A stretch of DNA of 64,000 nucleotides from Aporophyla lueneburgensis (GCA_932294355.1 OW028758.1:10456501-10520500); one strand, 5' to 3'. Counted from the first letter of the stretch, positions 31,215 through 42,911 are shown. Program-made: numbers and translations. The notes: generated by a model not told the origin, from the sequence alone.

Positions 31215-32365
31215 GATTGAAACATGTTTCAAGTTTAATGTCGGTCTGCACCCCTAAATTTAAATGACAGTTGTAATACAGACTCTTAAATCCATCTCAA
31301 ATCTCTCGAAGTTTTTGATAAGGACATTTTATACGAGTGTCGCTAAAACTCTTGAATTATAGATAGGTACAAAAACTTTGATTTACGAATGGCCCAGTAG
31401 ATTTATGCTCTTTGCGTTTCACGAATTGAATATTAAATGCAGAGGCATCGCCGCCTTATAAAACAAAGTTATCTATTAGGGGCTAAAATATGCTGTTTTC
31501 ATGAAATTTTAAACGGGTCTGGAGACGCCATTACCCTAACTTGGCCGGACTTGGATTACGAGGCGTCGTAAAAATGTTTTTAGATTTCGTGGAATATCTT
31601 TTGGTGGGTACTTTGACATTCTTTTTCTTTTGGGTTTTTGAAATGAGATGGATTTGGACAGTTGTGTGTTATTTTTGTCGTACAAATTGTGTAGGAAAGA
31701 ACAAAAAAAATATAGTTAAGCAATTTAACTACCAACTTAAATTATCCGTATATTTAAATGTCAATAACGGTCGTTCTTTGACCGTTGTTTATGTTACTTA
31801 TTTATTTATTTATTAATAACCAACATATATTGTCAACTTGCTTAACCATTATTTCCCTGACTGTACCTAAATTGATATGGTTATTTACTCCTGAATCTGT
31901 CTTTAGTCTAATCGAATTCGGTGTAATTTTTCTTTTGTTTTTATCGTAACTACGTTGATATGATTTTCATGTAATTCAAGCTCGAATGTTTCAGGAATAA
32001 GGCAGCTAGGTTCATGATTATTTACATAATATTTTTTTTGAAAACAATTACGTGAAACCGGTCTAACCTTTACATTTCTTTTATTCAATGTATGAAACTT
32101 TCACAGCAACTTTTAACCTATTGTAATTAATTTGTTACCTCTTGACATTTCCTTTTTTTTTTAAATAAAAACTGAAAGAAAATCTCGTATAAAAGGTATT
32201 AAATCCACTGGATTTAAAGATAAATAACTTATCTTATATCTCAGATGTATAATTAAGACACCGCCAGAAACCATGCAATAAGCACTGAACAACATAATTA
32301 AGAAGATAATTGATATATCATCAGCCCAATTACCCCAAAATAACGAAAAGAAAACATTATGAACT
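31215..32365. other. Long gene-free stretch
   Basis: AT-rich, with no matched repeats. The 91-codon frame at 31541-31816 is hydrophobic and low in complexity. Confidence 0.4.
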
Positions 32366-32367
32366 TA

Positions 32368-32420
32368 TTTATTAACGCCTCCTTCCCTTGGGATAGGCAG
32401 AACCTACAGAACGCCACCTG
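32368..32420. repeat. Dispersed repeat family H fragment
   Basis: 'aacgcctccttcccttggga', 'taggcagaacctacagaacg', as at 6560. Confidence 0.45.
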
Positions 32421-32636
32421 CACGCGTAGCATGACCACCATAGAAAGAACTCTGTCTATTCTTGGTAGAATAGAGATAGAACTGTCATGCTACGCCAGCA
32501 TAAAACGGTACAAATCTTGCTACAATCTTTAATTCTGTCTTTAATCTTTCTACAATCTGTAATTTTGTCTATTCTTCCGTCGACAAAACCCCTTTCTACG
32601 GTGGTCATGCTACGCATGCTGCTACGATGCTTTTGG

Positions 32637-32830
32637 TTGGTCCGCGGATAGGTTACATACCAAGAGCCTTCCGTACCTCGGAACGCATTTTAACCCGCTA
32701 GTCCCGGTTGTCATTAGTAGATCTTTGACAGTGGTTAAAGCAGTCTTACCAAGGGGTATCGAATTACCCAGTAACTGCGTTATAAAGGTCAGATAGGCAT
32801 CTGATCCATATAAAATACTGCCGAACTAAA
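32637..32830 (+). mobile_element. Family D copy with partial head
   Basis: 'ggttggtccgcggataggtt' is a shortened 5S-like box C. It is followed by 'acataccaagagccttccgt', 'gtagatctttgacagtggtt' and 'caaggggtatcgaattaccc'. Confidence 0.6.
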
Positions 32831-32834
32831 AATA

Positions 32835-34265
32835 GAAAAAGACTAGGTGACGAAGAAATGGACGTACGGTTTCCGCTAGGACCTTGAAATGTGTACGGGA
32901 AATTATTTTTATTTATAGTAATTTCAATTATGTGTGACGGTAAATTATCTTTTGTATATTTGCTCTCTTTTCGCACTTAGCAGTCGTAAAATATTAATCC
33001 CCGCATGTACTTATCATTCTATTTAAGTAACAGGAACTTTTAAATTCCCTAGAGAATTCCGCAGCGGACAAGATTAAAAAATAATGTATCCATTTTTATT
33101 TAATCCTAAATTCCTTCCTCAAACAAGAAAAACAGCTTGTAAACCAAACAACTAATTAAAAGATTGCAAGAGGCTAAAGAAACAAATGCATTCAATCTAT
33201 CACAATCTTCAAGTTTCAAGAAAACTTCAGCAAAAACGGTACGGAAAAACGGACGAAGAGCTAAGTATAGTCAAGACGAGGCAAATTGGAGAGGTTTAAG
33301 AGATTAAATTGAACCGCGCGATAACGGGTTAAAAACGGACCAGGGTTAAGAAAGAAGGTTTATAAGATCAGAAATGTAATTTCAAAACGGTGCTATAAGA
33401 TTTATTGAGTTATTTGTTCAAAAGGACTTTGTAAGCTTCGGATTTGTAAAGATTCATGGATGAAAACTTTTTAATTGTTTCAGAATAAAATGTTATTTTA
33501 ATTGCTGAAAATTCTGTACAAATTCTTAGAATTTAATAACTACTGAGAGGTTGTTTTTTTTTTTATATTTTACCGTCAACCAAAAAAGTCTACCTAAATA
33601 GAAAACTAGACCAAGAGTAAACTGACATGATGGCACCGTTTAATATTTCACTCAAAAACGAGTAAAAAAACTGTAGAAGCCGCCAGAAAACAAGCACACG
33701 GAATATATTTTATTAAAATATCGTTCATGCAGACAATATACTACGCCAGTTCGCGTTAAAACTACGAACTCATGTCTATCTCTGAGAAAAAGTACGCGAT
33801 TCCCAACAGGGGAATATTAAAGGGTTTCGTTTTCACATTCCCGATATGGATCCCAAAAAAAACCGGACGGAATTCCACAAGATTGAATGATTTATTCCTG
33901 ACGTTGGCTTATAAAGGAGCGTATTTTTATTTGTCGTAAAGGAATTTATGTTTGCCTCTCGATTCTAGGCCTTACCTGCCCATTGCGGACTCAATCTTGA
34001 TACCCAATAAACCCAATCTTTATATTGTGAGAACGTTACGTCTGCACCGGAGGTGTTTTCAATTTTGTCGTGAAAAATAAGTAGGGCCCGTATGGCAGGG
34101 GAATTTAATAAAGGTAAGGTAATATCACGTTGAGGAGATCTCAGCGAAATTGAAAATTAAGAACCACTTTCAACTTAGGTACCGATGTTACAATTTTTTT
34201 TTTTTTCAAGAACTGTACTGTAATGCGTAACTTGTTTTTAATTTTATTTTTTTTAATTTTGCAGG
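32835..34265. other. Long gene-free stretch
   Basis: AT-rich unique-looking sequence with no repeats matched and no open frame with a domain. Confidence 0.45.
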
Positions 34266-34267
34266 TT

Positions 34268-34375
34268 ATTCCAGTTACCTGTGTGACTACCGAGATGACG
34301 ACTAATAGAGAAGTGTGGAAGAAGAAGACATGTTGCGCCGACCACAAATAAATTTGGATAACGGCTACAGAATGA
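34268..34375 (+). pseudogene. LINE C-terminal fragment 3
   Basis: Translates as V-T-T-E-M-T-T-N-R-E-V-W-K-K-K-T-C-C-A-D before a stop, then 'ataaatttggataacggcta'. It is the cleanest copy of the C-terminal peptide shared with 9603 and 48370. Confidence 0.55.
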
Positions 34376-34419
34376 TGATTTTATTCCAGTTGAGTCTACT
34401 TTTAAAAGGCGTCAAATTT

Positions 34420-34605
34420 CTTGCTCCCCGACCTATTGCGTCGCATCGATAGGTCCTCGTATTCGTGACAATTTTCTTTCTGATCGGCTTCTAAAGGAAC
34501 TAGCGTGATTTTATATAGCCTATATCCTTCCTCGATAAATGGGCTATCCAGCACTAAAATATTATTTTATTCAAACCACTAGTTACTGAAATTAGCGCGT
34601 TAAAC
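34420..34605 (-). mobile_element. Helitron-like element, second subfamily, diverged
   Basis: On the minus strand: 'taacgcgctaatttcagtaa', 'gcccatttatcgaggaagg', 'tatataaaatcacgctag'. The 3' end is not found. Confidence 0.5.
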
Positions 34606-34609
34606 CAAA

Positions 34610-35270
34610 ATCTTCAGATTTATTTTAATACACTTCTTTACTACACATAAGAAAACCATTATAACAACAATCACATAACTAATTCAGTTCGTTGATTTAC
34701 CTATTATACTATTTTTATTAGAAAACTTGGGTGTACTTATTCTCCTGTTCTTCAGGGTATTCTTAACTCATCCTTAACCTAACCAGACATTAAATCACGA
34801 GAATTTAGTCTATTGGATCTCATATTCTTCACAACATCATCCACGGAAAGGCCACGCAGTTTATTAACTCCCAGCTTCTAGAGTAATATTTCATAAAGCT
34901 GGCTTTATTAAAACTACACTGAATTAATTTTCTGACGTAATAAACGGGACATGTTGTAGTATCTTTTTCAGTGTACAAGCTACAACAGAACCGCTTGAAA
35001 AACAAAACAAAATACATGTACTCTCTAGCAACTCACAACTCACAGAATAACGTAATATATTGTGATAAATAACTTTTACGTATGTGTTACCTAATGGCCG
35101 TTAACAGTAGCAACACTAGGTACTCCAAAATGCTGTTATTCTTCAAAATGCTGTTATATTGAAAATAGAAACTACGATTGAACGCTGACTCCTAAAATAC
35201 AGCCTGCCTAGTTTGGGGGTTAAAGTCTATACTTTCGTTATAGTGCAGTTACTAACCTTTCTAGCAGGGA
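34610..35270. other. No recognised feature
   Basis: AT-rich spacer. Confidence 0.4.
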
Positions 35271-35275
35271 TGTTA

Positions 35276-35605
35276 GGGAGCTCCGTAACCGTAACCGAAA
35301 CTATCGGATATCCGATATAAAAAATCATCCGTAACCGTAACCGAATCCGAAATAAAAGTTTCGGATAATATCGGATTTGTTATATTTTCATTTTTATTTT
35401 AAATAGCTGCAATAATTACTCACACTGATTGTAATTCCTACCAAATGGTGACATATCAATAGAACCATTTTATTAGCTATTTGTATTTTACTTTTGAAAT
35501 TCCTTAAAAATTTTATATCCGTAACCAAAATTATCCGTAACTAACGGATAATCCGAAATAACTTCATATCCGTATCCGTATCCGGTATAATAATGATTCC
35601 TACAT
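35276..35605. repeat. Degenerate CCGTAAC / ATCCG repeat block
   Basis: Many copies of 'ccgtaac', 'atccgta' and 'tatcggat' on both strands, flanking an AT-rich core at 35385-35515. The two flanks are partly inverted to each other, so this may be a MITE with repetitive ends. Confidence 0.5.
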
Positions 35606-36112
35606 CCGCAATCTTTCACACAGTCCATCTATAGATTTTCTGGTCTTCCCTACTTCAGAAGGCGGGTGATAGTCCTTAATATCTTTTAATTATTTTCAAG
35701 TAAACTCCAGCTTCTTATTACTTTTTTATTAAGACTACTTTTTCAATCTAGAAAATCCTTCAATCGTCTAATTCCAAAGAGATATTTTCCTAGAAAATAC
35801 CCAACTTATTACCAAGAAACCTCTGAAGAAACGCTAATATAATTCCACTTACCTACTTAAGCTTATTTCAATATTCTTAGAGGTCAAATTAAATCTTCTT
35901 TTTATAACATTATGTTGATTTTATTACAGAAATATATTATCTTGCTTGAGACAAAATCAGTAGTTTCAGGTTTGTTTCAGCGGAAGCTGTGATGGTCAGG
36001 ACGTGTCTGGCACACTCGCAACTTTGGGCCCATGTAACCTAGACCTGATACTCTCGACGGCCAATGGCATAAAAGCCAAAAGTCTCGACCAACATCTGAG
36101 CAGGCACTCGTT

Positions 36113-36270
36113 CCTGCCAGGGTCGCGAGATTGTTCGAAAGAAACACCGTGACCCTGGCACATGGGCAACTGAAGGAACACGGGTGGGTTTTAGTCAGTA
36201 AAAGTCTGACACGCCTTCTCGCTCCGCCCAGAGCGGGAGAAGTCATTTGATGATTTCCCATCCAAAAAAA
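36113..36270 (+). mobile_element. R1-clade-like LINE 3' tail (copy g)
   Basis: 158 bp from 'cctgccagggtcgcgag' to a poly-A of seven. Target duplication gcagg.actcgtt at 36100-36112 and 36271-36283, one mismatch in 13. Clean insertion that defines the recurrent short form. Confidence 0.85.
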
Positions 36271-36309
36271 GCAGGTACTCGTTAGGTAGGTGGATCAAGG
36301 GTACTCGGC

Positions 36310-37382
36310 GGGAACCGATTACTTTTCCGAATTTTTTTTGTTCGAATTTCATTTTACCGAAAACTATTGGCCGACGTCTTTTTTGCAATATGCATCACTT
36401 GACATATTTTTAAATCATCGAAGTATCATGTGTCATAGGTATTATTTTACCGAATTAAGTTTCGCCGATTTACGAAATAACTTTTTGTTATTGGCCGAAG
36501 CCTCTTTTGAACTTTTTTCATTTGCCAAATGATTTGTTTGCCATATTTTCACCACAGTGAAACAAAATTTTAGGGAATATTATTTGGTCACAAATATATA
36601 GCCCGTTACTTGGTAGCGTTTTCAATATTAAATTAAATATATGTAGCGTCATAAAAAGTCAATATATTGTGCTACAAAATTTAGTGAGAAACGAATCGCT
36701 GTAAAACCGACTTTACGTAGTCTTGTCTGCCCTACCCCTAGAGTGTAATTTAAGCCCGCGCAGGCGCGGAGGGGCTCGCGTGGGCCCGCCCAAACCCCGC
36801 AGCGCCGGAGCCGTGACAGAAACAATGCTTGCTGCATGTTGCATGCCTGCTTGCATGTTGCATGCTTGTTTGCACGCTGCATGCTTGTTTGCACGCTGCA
36901 TGCTTGCTTGCATGCTACATGCTTGCTTGCTGCTTGCCTGCTTGCCTGCTGCATGCCTGCTTGCACGCTGCATGCATGGTTGCATGTTGCATGCTTGAAG
37001 CAAGCAGCATTGTTTGCATGCTTCTTACTGGGACCCTTTAAAACACTTTTGTTCATAATAAACTGTTTTATTAAGTGCCATTACATTTAAATAAATAATT
37101 AATTAAACCAAAGAGTAGGTTAATCTTAACATAGGTAAAATTAATGTCTGGAAACATAATACTTCGAACAAATGTTATTTCGGCTAAGTGTAACTTCGGT
37201 AAAGAGTTTATCGACCAAATGAAACGTCGGAGTAACGAAAAAAGTCGAATTGATAATAGGTCAACTGATACAGTGGCAGACGTAACTTCGATGAAGTAAA
37301 AAAAAACGAAACGATAATAGTTGAAAAGTTTTAGGGCAAATGAAATTCGGTCAAATATTTTTCGAACTTATGATAGGTAACC
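36310..37382. mobile_element. Putative non-autonomous DNA transposon holding a minisatellite (1,073 bp)
   Basis: The 9-bp direct repeat GTACTCGGC flanks it (36301-36309, 37383-37391), an 8-9 bp duplication as made by hAT-type elements. The ends are weak inverted repeats (GGGAACCGATTAC / GGTTACCTATCAT), with subterminal 'gaatttcatttt.ccg.aaaac' inverted between both sides. The core is a GC-rich block (36745-36825) followed by a CATGC-rich tandem array. No transposase. Confidence 0.5.
36827..37012. repeat. CATGC/GCTTG minisatellite
   Basis: Tandem variants of 'gcttgcatgttgcatgcttg' and 'gcacgctgcatgcttgtttg', about 20 bp, eight to nine imperfect units. All six frames are open here, which explains overlapping cysteine/alanine/histidine-rich frames at 36649-37090. 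They are not genes. Confidence 0.85.
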
Positions 37383-37394
37383 GTACTCGGCACT

Positions 37395-37710
37395 TCGGGT
37401 CGCGGCGCGTATCGTTAGGAGGTTCCTCTCTCAGGAGCCCTGACCACCGGTAGTTTGGACCCTGATTCCGACATCAGTGGGCTGGTGGTACTGGCCTTGA
37501 AAGAGTAATACCGGGAGCGTGGTGTCCTACAGAAGATATGGCCAAACGAAATCGATAGCAGATCTTAGAAAGTAGAGAAAACCCCGGGTTTTTACTGATA
37601 AATTTCAGATGGAAAACCCCAATAACACTTTGCCAGACCAGAGTACCAAACCCAGGACCCATTCTCAACAGTAGCTCAAACTACTGCTAGACCAACGAGG
37701 CAGACAAAGA
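37395..37710 (-). mobile_element. tRNA-derived SINE S1, long copy
   Basis: On the minus strand: 'gtctgcctcgttggtctagc' with A box TGGTCTAGCAG, a decayed B box, 'caaagtgttattggggtttt' and a 3' extension to about 37395. The extension is longer than in other copies. Confidence 0.65.
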
Positions 37711-37861
37711 TCATTTTTCATCCCATCAAAAATAATTGACACCTCTGACCGCCCGCTCACCGTATTACGTGACACCCCATCGTTCTAAGAACACGATTCC
37801 TATAACATAATAATAAAAAAGTACCATAATAACAGTTGTGGTTTCTCATATCATTCCATTG

Positions 37862-38412
37862 TAAGGCCGTCAGTCCACCGCCTCCGTCAACAGTACGTCA
37901 ACGAGAACGAGATACATATATTTACTATGACTGCGTGCCCACCGCGCGCCGTCACCGGGACGTCATGTTTATAGTTGTAAATAAACCGTTTTAATTTGTT
38001 TAAATGGTTTAAAATTAAGTTAAAAGGCTAATTCAAATCGAGCATTTTTATAAATAAATGTAAATATCATATTTACTTTGTAGGAGAGACTGAAAACAAC
38101 ATTGATAATCATTTTTATTAGAACATCGTTCATTAAAATATGTTGTAGCTAAGTATGAATAAAGAATAGTCCGAATAGATTTTTACTCAGCTACTTTTAA
38201 TTTTTAGAATGTATTGTTTTTTTTTTTAATTGACCTTCATATATCCTAAACTGGACAGTAGGTGTGGTCTAGATAACTTCGTTTAAAACTTCAGTGCTTT
38301 CTATCTAAATAAATATTCAAACCAGAGTTATCTTTAGTTACGCTCCGTTCGAATAATCTCGTTTCTCGTTGACGTCCCGTTGACGATGGCGGTGGCCAAA
38401 CAGTGAGTACTA
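37862..38412. mobile_element. Probable MITE with GC-rich terminal inverted repeats (~550 bp)
   Basis: Left 'ccaccgcctccgtcaac' + 'acgtcaacgagaacgagat' and the complement of the right end 'ccaccgccatcgtcaac' + 'acgtcaacgagaaacgagat' match over about 45 bp. The AT-rich interior has no frame. The outermost bases and target duplication are uncertain. Confidence 0.55.
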
Positions 38413-38414
38413 AC

Positions 38415-39100
38415 GAGAAACGGAACACCGTGAGATAAATTACACCATGTAATAGGAATCACTTTTTGTTCCATACGGTTTCCACTGATTGCTTAGTCTT
38501 AGTTTTAAGGAAGAAGTTCAGTGTTCGCACGGCAATGAAACGCGTTTAAAACGGTATTGTATGTTGGTTAGAGTAGACAGGTTGCGATCATATGTATTTC
38601 TTCGAAGTGACAGTAATACAACGGTGTAAATGTCATACGTACAATCACGTAGAAAGTAGATTAGGATATAATGTCAAGCTGTTGAGATCTTTTGATTGGG
38701 ACAGGTGAATGCAAAAGTGATAAGTACTCCATAACTTGGAATATTTAACACTTACTAAATTACTCTTATCGCACTAATACAAACATTGGCATAATAAAAC
38801 ATTATTCGAATCCTAGAACATGATATGACGATGCCGTTAAAGCCAAAACTAATATACTAAAAGTGCAGAAACATAAAACATAACGATCTTTATTACGAGG
38901 AAATGCAACCGTTACCACAAAAACCAGTGTTTGAAACTATATCACTAGTGTTTCGTACTAAAAAGAAGCTATTTAAAAACATTTCTGACATACATATAAA
39001 ATGAAATTATTTCATTTTTACATACTACCTAGAGTCAAGTGTAGCGTTCTTATAACCGTTGCCTCTCTCGTTTTAGCGAATAGCGAATTTTAAGAACATT
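38415..39100. other. No recognised feature
   Basis: AT-rich spacer. Confidence 0.4.
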
Positions 39101-39104
39101 TGGT

Positions 39105-39180
39105 TCATCATCATCATCATCATCAAAATAAAAAATCAAAATCATTTCAACCAAAAGACGTCCACTGCTGAACGGCCTAA
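39105..39180 (-). repeat. Family B 3' fragment with (ATC)n
   Basis: (CAT)n at 39107-39124, then 'atcatttcaaccaaaagacg' and 'tccactgctgaac'. Confidence 0.6.
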
Positions 39181-39184
39181 GGTT

Positions 39185-40485
39185 CTCGCATCCAGCGGTT
39201 TCCAATCTGAACCAGTTCCAACTTTTTTTCGAATATGACAACTGAGCACATGGCTAAGTTGCCAGTTTTGTAAAAGGAACTGTATTTCGTTACCTGTTCG
39301 GTTCTTACTTCAAAAGCATGCTCGATAGCTTCCAACATACCCAAACAAAAAAAGACTTGCAAGATTCCACAAGCCAAGGAATTAAGTACCTACATACCTA
39401 TGTCTAATAATCTAAAGTCTATCTTACTTACTAATTACCTACTTCTATCAACAATACCCAGTATCTAGTAACAATTATTTAGCTTCAAACTCCAAGCCAT
39501 TAGCCCGTCAATCACCAGAAAACTCGATCAATTCATTCAACACTGTCAAAACGTATATGTCAAAACATATCCAAAACTGAATTTGTTTATGCGCTTCACT
39601 TATGTATGGCACATACTTTATTTGTTCACCAACGCGCACGAAGATTGATGACGTTTGCATTTAGGCCAGGGACTGCGCAAATCAATTTATCGTCTATGTG
39701 TAGGTTTTAAGGTTGAAATTGCAACGGGTAGTGGTGTTTAAGTGCGACGTGAAGTTGCAGTGTTGGCAAATGATGCACTTAGCCGTATTGCTGCTAGTCA
39801 AATTTGTTGTTTTACCCATAAAACATGGTTAATTGATTCCGTGGCAAATGGATTGCTTGCTAATGCGAAAAAAATATTGTTAAAACATAGTTAGCAAGTA
39901 ATGTATGATGGTCCTAATGGATGACTTTTTTGTAGTCTGTACTTTTTTTTTTCAAGTAATGTGTCTTTTTTATGGGCTCCAATGTAATTTTGCAGAATTT
40001 ATGTTAGTATTTAATTGGGTTTTATTTCGAGTTACGAGTTTTTTCGGTGGTACAAAAATATGACTGGCAGTAACTTTCGTTTAGTGAGTTAAAACACTTT
40101 TCGTTTTGAGTGTACTTCTTTTCGTAATTAGCAAAATAACTATCTCTTCAAACACTAACTTTAAACTAGACTTCTAAAATTTAGCCATTAATTTAGTTTT
40201 ATAACTCTTGTAAATTACATGCGTTTATTATACTGAATTAATGTAAGATAGTTTTATAGAAAATGCTAATAAAAGGGTAGGATCTTGAGGTTCGTCAATA
40301 GTCATAACAGACTTTACCAGGAACAGTTCTGCATGAGTAACTAACTTATTTCAGGAAACAAAGTCCACTTTCTCAGAGTACGTCCCCGAAAACCGTCAGA
40401 TAAAGAAAACCAAGCAAAATTCACTATTCACACATAAGCACAGCTTCTTAGGGAGTAAGTAATAAAAGACACACGGGTCGATCGC
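39185..40485. other. Long gene-free stretch
   Basis: AT-rich with no matched repeats. Confidence 0.4.
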
Positions 40486-40486
40486 C

Positions 40487-40738
40487 TTGACGCGGTCGGT
40501 CTGTGGACGGGTGAACATCATTACATACCAAGATCCCTCCGTGCCCCGGAAAGCACGTTAAGGCATTAATCCCGGCTGTCATTCGTAGATCTTTGACAGT
40601 CGTTACGAATCAACAGAAGCTCGAAAGTCTGACAGTCAGTCTTACCAAGGGATAGCGTCATGTCAAAACCTGGTTCTTAGCTGCATCGCGTTAGACTGGA
40701 AACCGGCGCCAACATAGTTGGGAAAAGGATAGGCAGAT
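40487..40738 (+). mobile_element. Family D SINE with 5S-like head
   Basis: 'cgccttgacgcggtcggtct' + GTGGACGGGTGAAC is the box-C-like head. It continues 'attacataccaagatccctc', 'gtagatctttgacagtcgtt', 'atagttgggaaaaggatagg' and ends near an ATG-type tail. It runs from head to tail in one piece, with a short internal loss after 'gtcatgtc'. Confidence 0.65.
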
Positions 40739-40739
40739 G

Positions 40740-41330
40740 TTGACGGTTTCCTACAACTCAGGCGTTTCCTACACATGTTAACTCTGCGAAATCAAATAGT
40801 AGAGAAACATTAAATGGTATCAGAGATCCACATTTCATATGACACAAATATAATCATAACAAAAGCGATGTCAAAAGAAGAGACAATGCCAGAGCGAGCA
40901 ATGACATTATTCAATTAAACAGAGCACCTTTAAGCCGATTGGTCCCTCATATAAAATAATCATTCATCATTATTTGTACAATTTACCAAATGCATTTTGG
41001 TTTTACTCCGTGACTGGGCACGCTAGGTATATAAATATTCATTTTCAAAATGACTGGGGTGACCGTGCCCTCGATTTTTATAATGATGACGTGTCAGCTT
41101 ATGTAAATTAGGCAGGGCAGGTAACAACACCTAGTCGCGTAAAGTGTGTAATTACAGTACATAAGGATCAAAATAGAACCTTTTTACAATAGTTAATCAT
41201 AGTTTTAGTATGCATGGACGACCAGCGACGCCAAATTGTCACTGAATTCTGAACCCAATAATGCGTTGAAATTTTTCGTCGGCCATAACAAAATGGTACA
41301 CAATGGACAAAAAGAAATCTACTATGTTCC
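40740..41330. other. No recognised feature
   Basis: A TATATAAATA motif occurs near 41029, but no initiator or frame follows. Confidence 0.4.
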
Positions 41331-41334
41331 GTGT

Positions 41335-41545
41335 GATGCAAAGTCTAACACCACCCCATTTCTTCCCGTGAATGTCGAAATTAGGGTCTTACAGGACTAG
41401 AGAACGAGCACCAGCGTTCCCTTTGAATTTTACCACCATACCGCGACTTGGCGATTTTGCCCCCTTTCCCCAACCTATCCTCCTTGGGGAAGCCTAGCTC
41501 TAGCAGTGTCTTAGACGTCTTTCGACAGGAATGATGATGATGACT
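41335..41545 (+). repeat. Family B copy, diverged
   Basis: 'accccatttcttcccgtgaa', 'ttttaccaccataccgcgac' and 'gacgtctttcgacaggaatg' with an (ATG)n tail. Confidence 0.65.
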
Positions 41546-41989
41546 AGGGCAGTTACAGTTTGCGCATCAATGTCCCTGCCCCCTCGTATTAACTGCTTTT
41601 TAATAACAGAACGCTACAGTTAAAAACCCATAAAACACTTTACATGTAAAAGTTCCGCTAGCTTAATCTTATAAAAGTAAAATAAAGCTATTCGAATATA
41701 AAGAACGCCTATAACAACGACCTCCACATGGATTAGTATTATTTCGCAGTCCGAACACGGATTAAACACTACTTTGCCATTAAACCAGAAGTTTTATAAC
41801 GAGTCTTTCTACTTAGGAAAAAAAGGTCGTGCCTCCATATCGTTGTATGTCATCCATTTAGCGAGCTGTGGCATAAAGCTGCAGACATACGACACGACAT
41901 ACGTTCATCAATCACCCCGGGACACTTTTATGCGTTCCACACTCTGCTGTGACAATGCGAGAAGGTTTTTTTAAGACCCCAAGGTTTTT

Positions 41990-42130
41990 TCCAAAAACTT
42001 TTTAAGGGTTCCGTAAGCAAAAGGTGCCAACGGGTAGGCAGTAGGTTTATTACGATGTATCTGCTGTCCGTTCGTCTGTCTGGCTGTACCTATCTTCTAA
42101 TCCGTATAAGGTACACATTTGATATTTGTG
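41990..42130. repeat. Repeat K fragment (ggttccgta type)
   Basis: 'aagggttccgtaagc', 'ttattacgatgtatctgctg', 'tccgttcgtctgtctggct'. It is related to the longer copy at 59398-60062. Confidence 0.45.
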
Positions 42131-42239
42131 GCAAAGTAGTACTCGCAGTACTGTGGTCGCTATAACCAAACATAATTAAAAATTAAAGACGGTAAATACA
42201 AGAAACGTGTTTTATTTTCAACGTTTTGTTTTTACTAGG

Positions 42240-42445
42240 ATATTTTAACACAAAAGTAGTAGATATAAAATATTGTTCCATTCTCAAAGGGCAATGGATA
42301 GTATCCAGACTCCTGGCTGCTACTGAGAAAGTCCAGATGGAAAAACCCAATAAACACTTTGCCCGACTTGGGAATCGAACCCAGGACCTCATGCTCAGCA
42401 GTAGCGCTTGCTACCACTAGACCAACGAGACAGTCAGTAGAACAC
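42240..42445 (-). mobile_element. tRNA-derived SINE S1 with perfect A and B boxes
   Basis: On the minus strand: A box TGGTCTAGTGG, 'gcgctactgctgagcatgag', B box GGTTCGATTCC, 'ggcaaagtgtttattgggtt', 'catctggactttctcagtag'. It has the best-preserved pol III promoter in the window. Frames at 42183-42562 overlap it and are not genes. Confidence 0.8.
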
Positions 42446-42829
42446 ACACTTTCTTTAAAAAAAATGTGCAGCATGGTTCGTAAGCGAAAATTTGTGTCCT
42501 GCGCGTGGGTGGGCAGTGCGCTATTTCTGCATCATACTATGTTGGTAAAATGTTTATTTTAATAATTCGCGGCGTTTGCTTTTGTGTTTTACATTTTGTG
42601 GGGTCACTGTTCTCATAATAGTACTGCAGTCCAGTATTCTTGCTAAGTAGAAGTTATCTCTGTGATCTACTTTATTAAAATACTTGGTACTGAATACATA
42701 TAACGTCTATAGTACTATACTAAAGAGATTACTTGAGAGTTTGTATGTAGGGTGGTTCGAAACTTCTCATACGCTTGAGTTTTCTGTTTCACTATTGCGA
42801 AGCATTCCAGTGCAATAGGCTATATAAAA

Positions 42830-42911
42830 AACCAAACTAAAAAGTAGAAAATAATGGAAAAAAAGCGCACCCCACGCTTTTTCCCATTATTTTCTACTTT
42901 TTAGTTTGGTT
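42830..42911. repeat. 82-bp near-perfect hairpin
   Basis: Arms 42830-42867 and 42875-42911, about 37 bp, one indel and one mismatch, loop 'caccccaa'-like 7 nt. Transcribed, it would fold into a long duplex of the kind that can feed small-RNA pathways. Confidence 0.8.

Noticed and set aside
36649..37090. Several overlapping frames rich in Cys, Ala, His and Gln on both strands
   Set aside because: A 20-bp minisatellite without stop codons keeps all frames open; the peptides are pure repeats.
41028..41037. TATATAAATA as a promoter
   Set aside because: No initiator or usable frame at the expected distance, and such motifs are frequent in AT-rich DNA.
42359..42420. tRNA-like sequence with perfect A and B boxes
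   Set aside because: Embedded in SINE S1 with a SINE body attached; it does not form a complete tRNA cloverleaf with an acceptor stem.
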